From Pseudomonadota bacterium (GTDB taxonomy: Bacteria; Pseudomonadota; Gammaproteobacteria; Burkholderiales; Ferrovaceae), in the NCBI GenBank assembly GCA_021850135.1, contig JAJZRV010000005.1:1-53723 (forward strand): a stretch of DNA of 53,723 nt. The letters are read 5' to 3'. Position 1 is the first letter of the stretch. Every line of letters starts with the position of its first letter. The position numbers were made by a program, and so were the translations under genes. Shown piece by piece: positions 7,899 to 15,554 of this stretch. The notes under the pieces were generated by a model. It ran no database searches, was not told the origin of the DNA, and saw nothing but the letters and a program-made list of their open reading frames with translations.

Positions 7899-9124
7899 CT
7901 TCATTCCTCGTTGCCGCCGGGCTGCTGGTCGTCCTGGTCCTGATCGTCCTGTTCTTTTTTCTGTTGCGCCGCCGTGCGGGCGTCAGCGACAACCGCAAGG
8001 CGCTCAATGCCGCCGTGTATCGCGACCAACTGGTCGAACTGGATGCCGAGCATCGCGAAGGCAGTCTGGAGGATGCCGACTACGCCCAGGCCCGTGAAGA
8101 GGTGCAGCGCCGCCTGCTGGAAGATACCGCCGTGGCGCCCGAGGTGACCGACTACGCCCATGGCCGCAAGGTGGCCATCGGCATCCTGGTGGCCATTCCG
8201 CTGGTTGCAGGCGGCCTTTATGCCTGGCATGGCCAGCCCGAGGCCCTCAATCCGCAACAGCAGCCGCATGCCATGGAGCAGCAACTCGACGCCATGGTGG
8301 CCTCGCTTGCCGCCAAGCTCGCCAAGAATCCGGACAACCCGGAAGGCTGGGCCATGCTGGCGCGCTCCTACATGAATCTCGACCGCCCGAAAGAGGCGCT
8401 CGAAGCCTTTTCCCATCTGACCAAGCAGATCAATGACGACCCGCAGCTGATGGTGGACTATGCCGAAGCGCTGGCTTCGTCGGGGCAGGACCAGGGCATG
8501 GTCCAGGCGCGCACCTGGGTGGAAAAAGCGCTGGCGATGGAACCGGGCAACCCCAAGGGGCTCTTCCTTTCCGGAGGCTTTGCCTTTGCCGACAAGAACT
8601 ATCGCAAGGCGGCGGCCGTGTGGGAGAAACTGATGCCGCTCCTCGAACCCGGTTCGCAGGACGCCAACTTTGTGCTTGAAAATCTCAACAGGGCGCGGGC
8701 CCAGGCCAATCTGCCGCCCCTGTCTGCGGACAAGTTCCAGCAGGCCGCAGGGCCGGCCAAACCGCAAGCGGGCAACGCTTCCAGCGCGCTCGCAGGCAAG
8801 GTGGTGCTGGACCCCGCCCTCAAGGGCAAGGTGGCACCGACCGATACCGTGTATCTCTTTGCCCGTGCCGTTCAGGGGCCACGTATGCCGCTCGCCGTCC
8901 TGAAGACGACGGTCAGTCAGTTGCCCCTGGAGTTTGAGTTGACTGACGCCATGGCCATGAGCCCGCAATTCAATCTGTCTTCAGCGAGCCTGGTTCGGGT
9001 GGAGGTGCGGGTGTCGAAGTCGGGCAGTGCCACGCCCAGCAGCGGCGACCTGGTGGGGGCAAGCCTGCCCGTCAAGCCGGGAACGCGGGGTATCGAGGTC
9101 AGCATCAGCCAGGTTCAACCCTGA
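7895..9124 (+). CDS. ccmI: cytochrome c maturation protein CcmI (CycH), TPR protein
   Basis: CcmI is the apocytochrome c chaperone of System I. The 409-residue protein has two N-terminal membrane helices (residues about 5-26 and 91-110) separated by a cytoplasmic loop (NRKALNAAVYRDQLVELD...), then TPR units (PEGWAMLARSYMNLDRPKEA and following), and a beta-rich C-terminal domain beginning near ASSALAGKVVLDPALKGKV. This matches the CycH architecture. It is the last gene of the plus-strand ccm operon and ends 28 nt before the end of ccmE on the other strand. Confidence 0.93.
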   Translation: MTSFLVAAGLLVVLVLIVLFFFLLRRRAGVSDNRKALNAAVYRDQLVELDAEHREGSLEDADYAQAREEVQRRLLEDTAVAPEVTDYAHGRKVAIGILVAIPLVAGGLYAWHGQPEALNPQQQPHAMEQQLDAMVASLAAKLAKNPDNPEGWAMLARSYMNLDRPKEALEAFSHLTKQINDDPQLMVDYAEALASSGQDQGMVQARTWVEKALAMEPGNPKGLFLSGGFAFADKNYRKAAAVWEKLMPLLEPGSQDANFVLENLNRARAQANLPPLSADKFQQAAGPAKPQAGNASSALAGKVVLDPALKGKVAPTDTVYLFARAVQGPRMPLAVLKTTVSQLPLEFELTDAMAMSPQFNLSSASLVRVEVRVSKSGSATPSSGDLVGASLPVKPGTRGIEVSISQVQP

Positions 9125-9152
9125 GCGCAGGCGCCGCGCGCGCCTTGAAGGT

Positions 9153-9593
9153 TCAGGGTTTGAGGGTCCTGGCGGTCTGCTGCGCCTGGTCCACAGCGGA
9201 CTTGGCCTCAGGCGGCATGTAATTCTCGTCGTGTTTTGCCAGGACTTCGGTGGCCACGAACTGGCCGTCGTTGCCAATCTTGCCCTGGGCCACCATTCCG
9301 CGTCCTTCCTTGAACAAGTCCGGCAGGATGCCGCTGTAGGTGACGGGCACTTCCCTGGCAGTGTCTGTGACCACGAAGTGGGCCGTGATCCCGTCGCGGG
9401 TCAACGAGCCGGCCTTGACGAGGCCGCCAATGCGGAAGGCCTTGTTTTTGGGGACTTCGCCATTGGCAATCTGGGTGGGGGTGTAGAAGAACACCAGGTT
9501 GCTGCGGAACGCGTTGAGCACCAGGGCCGTTGCGATGCCCAGGACGCCCAGCGCACCGACGATCAGAATCATTCGTTTGTGACGTGGCTTCAT
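9153..9593 (-). CDS. ccmE: cytochrome c-type biogenesis heme chaperone CcmE
   Basis: CcmE is the periplasmic heme chaperone that binds heme covalently through a histidine and delivers it to CcmF. The start at ATG 9593 gives 146 residues: an N-terminal anchor ([22 protein letters not shown]), an OB-fold beta barrel, and the heme-binding sequence [13 protein letters not shown] with H121 as the covalent heme ligand and Y125 as the axial residue. The start overlaps the ccmD stop (ATGA). It is the last gene of the minus-strand operon ccmABCDE. Confidence 0.95.
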   Translation of the reverse strand: MKPRHKRMILIVGALGVLGIATALVLNAFRSNLVFFYTPTQIANGEVPKNKAFRIGGLVKAGSLTRDGITAHFVVTDTAREVPVTYSGILPDLFKEGRGMVAQGKIGNDGQFVATEVLAKHDENYMPPEAKSAVDQAQQTARTLKP

Positions 9594-9757
9594 TGCGACA
9601 ACTCCTTGCGGGACAGTCGTGCCATGATGGCGCGCCGCCGTTGTTTCAGTATCACGATCTCGATCACCATGCCCAGCGCACAGGCCCCGAAGCTGCCCCA
9701 CACGTAGAAGGCGTAGCCGCCCATGGCCAGGAAATCACTGAGGCTATTCCATTGCAT
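9590..9757 (-). CDS. ccmD: heme exporter protein CcmD
   Basis: This small gene encodes 55 residues (starting [20 protein letters not shown]), with one membrane helix and a basic C-terminal tail ([19 protein letters not shown]), the standard CcmD layout. CcmD stabilises the CcmABC-CcmE complex and is needed for release of holo-CcmE. The start codon lies inside ccmC (14-nt overlap) and the stop overlaps the ccmE start (ATGA). The position between ccmC and ccmE is the conserved one. Confidence 0.9.
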   Translation of the reverse strand: MQWNSLSDFLAMGGYAFYVWGSFGACALGMVIEIVILKQRRRAIMARLSRKELSQ

Positions 9758-10487
9758 TTTTCTTCACCCATTCGCTGGTCAGTTCGCGTTCCAGAATGAT
9801 GCATCGCACCCGCATCAGGGCCACCGCGATGGTGTAGGCCCAGAAGGCCAGCGCCATCAACAGCATGCCCAGCAGCATGGTGTGCGCCATGCTGGGGGCT
9901 TTGGTCATGGAGACGGAAGCGCCCTGGTGCAGGGTGTTCCACCATTGGACGGAAAAATAGATGATGGGCACATTGACGACGCCCACCAAGGCCAGGATGG
10001 CCCCGGCTTTGTCGGCACGGCGCGGATCGTCGATGGCGGCTTGCAGGGCGATGAACCCCAGGTACAGAAAGAACAGGATCAACTGCGATGTCAGGCGCGC
10101 GTCCCACACCCACCAGGCGCCCCACATGGGTTTGCCCCACAGGGCGCCGGTCCACAGGGACAGGAAGGCAAACAGGGCGCCGGTGGGCGCCAGTGCCGAG
10201 GTCATCATGCCCGAGAGGCGGGTGTTGAAGGACAGGCCCAACGCTGCCCAGAACGCCATCACGCAGTAAATGAACATGGACATCCAACTGGCCGGCACAT
10301 GCACGAAGATGATGCGGTAGCCTTCGCCCTGCTGCGCGTCGGTGGGCGCCACGAGCAGGCCGAGCCACAGGCCGGCGGCCAGTAGCAGGACCGCGGCAGC
10401 GGTAAAGAACGGGATCAGGCGGCCCGCCAGGGGGTAGAAGGAGGCGGGTGAGGCAAACTTGAACCAGTTGACCAGGGAATGATTCAT
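9744..10487 (-). CDS. ccmC: heme exporter/heme handling protein CcmC
   Basis: CcmC is a six-helix membrane protein that attaches heme to CcmE. This one has 247 residues from ATG 10487 (MNHSLVNWFKFASPASFYPL). The WWD motif is present (WGAWWVWDARLTS, residues 122-134). The two periplasmic heme-ligand histidines are in FVHVPASW (H63) and WWNTLHQGASV. The frame stays open upstream, but those residues lie in ccmB coding sequence. The gap to ccmB is 4 nt and ccmD starts within the 3' end. Confidence 0.95.
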   Translation of the reverse strand: MNHSLVNWFKFASPASFYPLAGRLIPFFTAAAVLLLAAGLWLGLLVAPTDAQQGEGYRIIFVHVPASWMSMFIYCVMAFWAALGLSFNTRLSGMMTSALAPTGALFAFLSLWTGALWGKPMWGAWWVWDARLTSQLILFFLYLGFIALQAAIDDPRRADKAGAILALVGVVNVPIIYFSVQWWNTLHQGASVSMTKAPSMAHTMLLGMLLMALAFWAYTIAVALMRVRCIILERELTSEWVKKNAME

Positions 10488-10491
10488 CCAT

Positions 10492-11169
10492 TTACTCCAG
10501 CGCGACGCGCAACGCCACCGTGGCGACCCACGGTGCAAAAAAGGCGCTGACCACCAGCAAAGCGGCCAGCAAGGACAGGTGTCCATCCGGGCCGAGCCCG
10601 GCAAGGTCCGCTTCCACGGCGCCTGCGCCAAAGATCAGTGCCGGAATGTACAGCGGCAGGATCAGCAGCGACAGGAGCGCGCCACTGCCGCGCACGCCCA
10701 GCGTCAACGCGGCGCCCACGGCGCCGATCAGCGAGAGGATGGGGGTGCCCAGCAGCAGGGACACGGTCAGGATCAAGAGACTGCGTCCGGAAAGATCGAA
10801 TTGCAACCCCAACACGGGGGCGATCAGGACCACGGGCAGCCCGGCCACGAGCCAGTGGGCCAGGATTTTTCCGGCCACCAGCAGCGTGAACGACTGGGGC
10901 GACAGGGCCATCTGCTCCAGCGTGCCATCGGCGTGGTCCGGCGCGAACAGGCGCTGCAATCCCAGCAGGGTTGCGAGGAGGGCACTGATCCACAGGGCAC
11001 CGGGTGCAATCTTGCGCAGCAGGTCGGGGTCCGGCCCGATGCCGAGCGGCAGGAGGTTGACCACGATGACGAAAAAGAACAGGGCCGTGACGATCTCGGT
11101 CTTGTGGCGCGCTGCCAGCAGCAGGTCGCGTCGGACCGACTGGATGAAAGGGGAGAGAAATCGGCTCAT
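10492..11169 (-). CDS. ccmB: heme exporter membrane protein CcmB
   Basis: CcmB is the membrane subunit of the CcmAB ABC transporter, which drives release of holo-CcmE from CcmC. This protein has 225 residues and about six hydrophobic helices, with the conserved stretch PGALWISALLATLLGLQRLF followed by DGTLEQMALSPQ. The start at ATG 11169 overlaps the ccmA stop (ATGA). Confidence 0.93.
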   Translation of the reverse strand: MSRFLSPFIQSVRRDLLLAARHKTEIVTALFFFVIVVNLLPLGIGPDPDLLRKIAPGALWISALLATLLGLQRLFAPDHADGTLEQMALSPQSFTLLVAGKILAHWLVAGLPVVLIAPVLGLQFDLSGRSLLILTVSLLLGTPILSLIGAVGAALTLGVRGSGALLSLLILPLYIPALIFGAGAVEADLAGLGPDGHLSLLAALLVVSAFFAPWVATVALRVALE

Positions 11170-11771
11170 AGGGTGACGCACAGGCCGGGGGGGAGGGTCA
11201 TGGACTGATGGCTGGTCAGCACGGCGCTTCCGCCTTCCCGCAGATGGGTTTCGATCAGGCGCGACAGAAAGCCGATGGCATGCACGTCCAGGGCGGTAAA
11301 GGGCTCGTCCAGAATCCACAGCCGGGCAGGGCGCAGCAGCAGGCGGCAGAGCAGCACGCGGCGGCGCTGGCCTGCTGAAAGAAAGCGTACAGGCAGATGT
11401 TCGCGTCCGTGCAGTCCGAACTGGTGCAGGGCCTGCATGGCGGCGTCTTCGGAGACGTTAAACCCTTCCATGCCCAGGCTCAGGGTGAGGTTTTCCAGCG
11501 GCGTGAGCTCTTCCTTGAGGGCCCCCTGATGGCCCAGGTAGAGCAGGTCGGCATGAAAGGCTTCGCGGTCCTCGCGCACCGGGCTGCCGTTCCAGGTGAT
11601 CCGGCCGTCCACGGGCTCCGAGAGGCCGGAGAGGATGCGCAACAGGCTGGTTTTTCCAGCACCGTTCGCTCCAGCAATCTGGAGCCATTGGCTTTCGGGC
11701 AGCTCAAAACTGAGGTCTTGAAACAGGACCCGCTCGCCCCTTTGACAGGTCAGGTGAGAGACGGACAGCAT
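11166..11771 (-). CDS. ccmA: heme exporter ATP-binding protein CcmA
   Basis: CcmA is the ABC ATPase of the CcmAB complex. It has 201 residues, short as is usual for CcmA. Walker A is GANGAGKT (residues 34-41), the signature is LSAGQRRR (131-138) and Walker B is LWILDEPFTALD (151-162). It is the first gene of the minus-strand operon ccmA-ccmB-ccmC-ccmD-ccmE and is divergent from copA across a 50-bp gap. A TAGAAT hexamer upstream (on the minus strand) could be a -10 box, but no matching -35 is clear. Confidence 0.95.
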   Translation of the reverse strand: MLSVSHLTCQRGERVLFQDLSFELPESQWLQIAGANGAGKTSLLRILSGLSEPVDGRITWNGSPVREDREAFHADLLYLGHQGALKEELTPLENLTLSLGMEGFNVSEDAAMQALHQFGLHGREHLPVRFLSAGQRRRVLLCRLLLRPARLWILDEPFTALDVHAIGFLSRLIETHLREGGSAVLTSHQSMTLPPGLCVTL

Positions 11772-11821
11772 ATTTGCGCTATTCTACAGGATTCATGACC
11801 TTGAACCCACGGTAACGCGCC

Positions 11822-14041
11822 ATGAAACAAACCCTGGCTATTTCCGGCATGACCTGCGCCTCCTGTGTGGCCCACGTGGAAGAGGCGTTGCGCAAGGTGC
11901 CTGGCGTGACGGAGGCGAGCGTCAATCTGGCCACGGAAAAGGCCGAAGTCACGCTGGATGCGCAGGCGGGCGCCGCCCCCGAGACGATCACCCAGCTCGT
12001 GCGTGCCGTGGTCGCGGCGGGTTACGGCGCGCGCGCCGTGACGGACGACGTCTTTGCCCGCGAGGATGCCCAGCAGCAGTCCCAGGACCGCCGCGAGGTC
12101 CGGGCCGTGGTTGCGGCAGCGCTGCTGACGGCGCCTTTGCTGCTTTCCATGCTGCTGGTGGGCGCGGGCATCCACTTCATGCTGCCGGTGTGGCTGCAAT
12201 GGGCCCTGGCCACCCCGGTCCAGTTTGTCCTGGGATGGCGTTTTTATCGCGCAGGCTTCATCGCCCTCAAAAACCGTTCCGGCAACATGGACCTGCTGGT
12301 GGCTCTGGGCACCAGCGCCGCGTACGGCCTCAGCACGGTTCAGGCCCTGCGCGGTGCAGGCGGCATGGATGCCCTCTATTACGAAGCCGGCAGCGTGGTG
12401 ATCACCCTGGTGTTGCTGGGCAAGCTGCTGGAGTCCCGTGCCCGGCGTCAGGCCGCTGATGCCATTCGTGCCCTCCAGTCCCTGCGTCCCGACACGGCCC
12501 GCCTGATCGACCCAGGTCGTCCGGCGCGTTTCAATCGCGCCATTCCGACCGAACACCTGCTGACAGGAGACCGGGTGCTGGTGATGCCCGGCGAGCGCAT
12601 TCCCTCCGATGGCGTGGTGGAGGAAGGCGAGAGCGACGTGGACGAATCCCTCCTCACCGGCGAGAGCGAAGCCATCACCAAGCGGGTGGGCAGTCGTGTC
12701 ACTGGTGGCACGGTCAACGGGCTGGGACGTCTGATCGTGTCCGTAACGGCAAGCGCGGCGGAGAGCACCCTGGCGCGCATCATCCGCCTGGTGGCCAGCG
12801 CCCAGGCCACCAAGCCACCCATCCAGCGGCAGGTGGACCGGGTCAGTGCGGTGTTCGTCCCCATCGTCCTTGTGATCGCGCTCCTGACTTTTCTGGGCAA
12901 CTTCTGGCTGCTGGGCGGCGCCGAGGCGGCGCTCATCAACGCCGTTTCTGTGCTGGTGATTGCCTGCCCGTGTGCGCTGGGGCTCGCCACGCCCGTTTCC
13001 ATCCTGGTGGGAACCGGGGTGGCGGCGCGGCAGGGCATCCTGATCAAGGATGCGACGGCCCTGGAACGGGCCCATGCCGTGACGGTCGTGGCATTTGACA
13101 AGACAGGCACCCTCACCGAAGGCAAGCCGGTGCTCCAGGATTTTCAGCCGGAAGGCCAGGAGACAGCGCAAACGGTGCTGGCGGCAGCGGCAGGGCTGCA
13201 GTCCGGCAGCGAACATCCGCTGGCGAAGGCGGTGCTCGCCCTCGCCCTGGAGCGGGGCGTGACCCCCGACACTGTGGGCGACGTCACGGCACAACCGGGC
13301 CTGGGCGTGGGGGGGACGGTCGCCTCGGGGCCCTGGGCCGGGCAGAAGCTCCTCCTGATCAGCCACAATGGCCTGAACGAACACCACCCGGACCTCGCAG
13401 CACGCCTGGCCCCGCGCGTGGCGCAGGCCATGCAGTCCGGCTGGAGCGTGTCCTGGCTCATGCAGCAACGGGAAGATGCGCTGGTTCCGCTTGCCTGGAT
13501 GGCCTTCGGTGACCCGGTGCGCCCGCAAGCCGCCAGCGCGATTGCCGGGCTGCATGCGCTGGGCATTCGCACCGTCCTGATTTCGGGAGATCACGAAGCG
13601 GCAGCACAGCGGGTGGCCGGTCCGCTGGGGATGGACCAGGTCTTTGCCAACGTCAGCCCCGGGCAGAAAGCGGAAATCGTGGCTGCACTGCGCAATGCCC
13701 ACACCGTGGTGGCCATGGTGGGGGACGGCGTCAACGATGCGCCCGCCCTGGCCGCGGCCGACGTCGGCATTGCCATGGGATCGGGCACCGATGTGGCCAT
13801 GCATGCTGCAGGCATCACGCTGCTGCGGGGCGACCTGACCCTGATCCCTGCGGCTTTGTCCATTTCACGAAGGACCTGGAAAAAAATCCGGCAGAACCTG
13901 TTCTGGGCCTTTTTTTACAACGTGGTCGGTATTCCTTTGGCAGCCATCGGCTGGCTGACGCCGGTGGTGGCCGGGAGCGCCATGGCGTTTTCAAGTTTTT
14001 CCGTGGTCACCAATGCCCTGCTGTTGCGCCGGAAAAAATAA
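11822..14041 (+). CDS. copA: copper-translocating P1B-type ATPase
   Basis: This 739-residue P-type ATPase has one N-terminal heavy-metal-associated domain (GMTCASC, C12 and C15), the transmembrane metal site CPC (383-385) in [12 protein letters not shown], the phosphorylation motif [10 protein letters not shown] (D427), the SEHPLAK nucleotide loop (464-470) and the hinge [20 protein letters not shown]. These features define Cu(I)-exporting CopA. The last helices contain [16 protein letters not shown] and [15 protein letters not shown], as in CopA. No CueR-type regulator or chaperone gene is adjacent. Its position beside the ccm operon may be chance or may reflect a shared need for respiratory oxidase maturation. 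Confidence 0.93.
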   Translation: MKQTLAISGMTCASCVAHVEEALRKVPGVTEASVNLATEKAEVTLDAQAGAAPETITQLVRAVVAAGYGARAVTDDVFAREDAQQQSQDRREVRAVVAAALLTAPLLLSMLLVGAGIHFMLPVWLQWALATPVQFVLGWRFYRAGFIALKNRSGNMDLLVALGTSAAYGLSTVQALRGAGGMDALYYEAGSVVITLVLLGKLLESRARRQAADAIRALQSLRPDTARLIDPGRPARFNRAIPTEHLLTGDRVLVMPGERIPSDGVVEEGESDVDESLLTGESEAITKRVGSRVTGGTVNGLGRLIVSVTASAAESTLARIIRLVASAQATKPPIQRQVDRVSAVFVPIVLVIALLTFLGNFWLLGGAEAALINAVSVLVIACPCALGLATPVSILVGTGVAARQGILIKDATALERAHAVTVVAFDKTGTLTEGKPVLQDFQPEGQETAQTVLAAAAGLQSGSEHPLAKAVLALALERGVTPDTVGDVTAQPGLGVGGTVASGPWAGQKLLLISHNGLNEHHPDLAARLAPRVAQAMQSGWSVSWLMQQREDALVPLAWMAFGDPVRPQAASAIAGLHALGIRTVLISGDHEAAAQRVAGPLGMDQVFANVSPGQKAEIVAALRNAHTVVAMVGDGVNDAPALAAADVGIAMGSGTDVAMHAAGITLLRGDLTLIPAALSISRRTWKKIRQNLFWAFFYNVVGIPLAAIGWLTPVVAGSAMAFSSFSVVTNALLLRRKK

Positions 14042-14078
14042 GTGTGGTTGCCCCAGCCCGCGTCCCCGGCCTTCTTTT

Positions 14079-14095
14079 TGCACTATATCAGTGCA
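14079..14095 (+). promoter_or_regulatory. putative NtrC (NR-I) enhancer site
   Basis: The 17-bp sequence TGCACTATATCAGTGCA is an inverted repeat that fits the NtrC consensus TGCAC-N7-GTGCA, and is very close to the enterobacterial glnA enhancer. Its centre is about 135 bp upstream of the start predicted for the -24/-12 promoter at 14196-14211, the normal distance for an enhancer. It should serve the OxlT-like transporter gene at 14303. Confidence 0.7.
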
Positions 14096-14195
14096 TAATC
14101 CTCCCCAGAGGGGTGCACCCATCGGTTTTCCCCCATGAGGCGCGTGGCTACCATAGCCCACGCCGAAGGCCCCCTGCGATGCGCGTTGTCGGATT

Positions 14196-14211
14196 TGGCA
14201 TAGTCGTTGCT
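14196..14211 (+). promoter_or_regulatory. sigma-54 (-24/-12) promoter of the OxlT-like/HpxW-like operon
   Basis: The sequence TGGCATAGTCGTTGCT matches the RpoN consensus TGGCAC-N5-TTGCW with one mismatch and has the obligatory GG (14197-14198) and GC (14209-14210) separated by exactly 10 bp. Transcription would begin near 14222, giving a leader of about 80 nt to the ATG at 14303. Together with the NtrC-like site upstream this predicts induction under nitrogen limitation. Confidence 0.72.
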
Positions 14212-14302
14212 TTGGATTAGGACAGTTCTCCCTTTTGGAAATGACGGATTTCACCCCGGGTTCCAGAAGGGGCAGCCACCATATTTTTATAAGGAGTGAT
14301 TC

Positions 14303-15544
14303 ATGGCTAGCACCCAAATGTCTTCTGCCCGTTGGGAACGGTGGGTACAACTGATCCTGGGCGTCGTCTGCATGATGGCGATTTCCAGTCCCCAGTACAC
14401 CTGGACCTTGTTCACCAAGCCCCTCATGGGCGCGTTGGCGGTCAAGCTTCCCGAAATTCAAGTGACTTTCTCCATCCTGATCGTGCTGCAAACGTTCCTG
14501 TCCCCGGCACAAGGGTTTCTGGTGGACCGGTTTGGCCCCCGCTTCCTGATCTCGGCAGGGATCCTGCTGACAGGGCTGAGCTGGGTCCTCGCCTCCAATG
14601 CCACTACTCTCACCCAGTTGTACCTGACCTATGGATTGTTTGGCGGGGTGGGCACTGGCATCGTCTACATCGGCATCGTGAGCCAGATGGTCAAGTGGTT
14701 CCCGGACCGGCGTGGCTTTGCCGTCGGCATGGTGGCGGCAGGCTACGGTTTCGGTGCCATCCTGACCACCATCCCCATCTCGTCCAGCATCGTGGATCAT
14801 GGCTACCAGTCCACCCTCTGGACGTTTGGCCTGATCTTTTCCGTGGTGGGACTGCTGGCTGCACAGGGTCTGAAGCGCCCGCCCCGTGAGCGTCACGCCA
14901 TCCTCACCGGCCATCTCGAGGAAGTGGCCGGCGCCTCTCCGGCGGTGATGCTGAAAACCCCGGTGTTCTGGCTGATGTTCATCATGATGACCATGCTGTC
15001 CACTTCGGGGCTGATGGTGATTTCGCAGACCGCGGCGTTTGCGCGGGATTTCGGCGTGGCCTCCATCATCGTCATGGGCATGGCGGCACTGCCGCTGGCG
15101 TTGACGGTGGATCGCATCACCAACGGCCTGACGCGGCCTTTCTTTGGCTGGATGTCTGACAGGATCGGGCGTGAAAACACCATGTTCATTGCTTTCATGC
15201 TGGAAGGGATCGCCATGTTTGCCTGGCTGCAATTCCGCAACGATCCCGTGTTGTTCGTCATGCTCTCGGGGGTGGTGTTTTTTGGTTGGGGGGAGATTTT
15301 TTCACTGTTTCCTTCTACACTCACGGATACGTTCGGTGAGCGTCATGCCACGGCCAACTACGGATTCCTGTACATGGCGCAAGGCGTGGGTTCGGTGCTG
15401 GGCGGCCCCATGGCGGCCCAGCTTCATGAAGCCACCGGCAGCTGGATTCCGGTCTTTGGTGTAGTGATCACCCTGGACATCCTGGCAGCAATCCTAGCCA
15501 TCGCCGTCCTGAAACCGCTGCGCAAGAAGCGCCAGTACTTCTAA
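14303..15544 (+). CDS. MFS transporter, oxalate/formate antiporter (OxlT) family
   Basis: This 413-residue transporter has about 12 membrane helices. The N-terminal part (LGVVCMMAISSPQYTWTLF, VDRFGPR, GVGTGIVYIGIV, KWFPDRRGFAVGMVAAGYGF) matches the oxalate:formate antiporter family of the major facilitator superfamily, which exchanges small mono- and dicarboxylates. The start at ATG 14303 follows AAGGAG. It is the first gene of an apparent two-gene operon with the GGT-superfamily gene 10 nt downstream, behind a sigma-54 promoter with an NtrC-type enhancer. The substrate is not fixed by sequence. Given the partner and the nitrogen-type promoter, an oxalate-like amide such as oxamate is a reasonable guess. 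Confidence 0.82.
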   Translation: MASTQMSSARWERWVQLILGVVCMMAISSPQYTWTLFTKPLMGALAVKLPEIQVTFSILIVLQTFLSPAQGFLVDRFGPRFLISAGILLTGLSWVLASNATTLTQLYLTYGLFGGVGTGIVYIGIVSQMVKWFPDRRGFAVGMVAAGYGFGAILTTIPISSSIVDHGYQSTLWTFGLIFSVVGLLAAQGLKRPPRERHAILTGHLEEVAGASPAVMLKTPVFWLMFIMMTMLSTSGLMVISQTAAFARDFGVASIIVMGMAALPLALTVDRITNGLTRPFFGWMSDRIGRENTMFIAFMLEGIAMFAWLQFRNDPVLFVMLSGVVFFGWGEIFSLFPSTLTDTFGERHATANYGFLYMAQGVGSVLGGPMAAQLHEATGSWIPVFGVVITLDILAAILAIAVLKPLRKKRQYF

Positions 15545-15554
15545 GGAAACATTC

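Noticed and set aside
9129-9145. Hairpin AGGCGC/GCGCCT between ccmI and ccmE as a terminator
   Set aside because: The stem is six base pairs in GC-rich sequence and has no T-run on either strand.
11772-11821. Possible CueR/MerR operator upstream of copA (ACCTTG...CGGT)
   Set aside because: Only the outer ACC/GGT and a few bases fit; the consensus ACCTTCC-N7-GGAAGGT is not met, and there is no MerR-type gene nearby.
14139-14164. Imperfect inverted repeat between the NtrC-like site and the sigma-54 promoter
   Set aside because: The arms (GGCGCGTGGCTA and TAGCCCACGCC) need bulges to pair, and there is no T-run or IHF-like AT-rich sequence.
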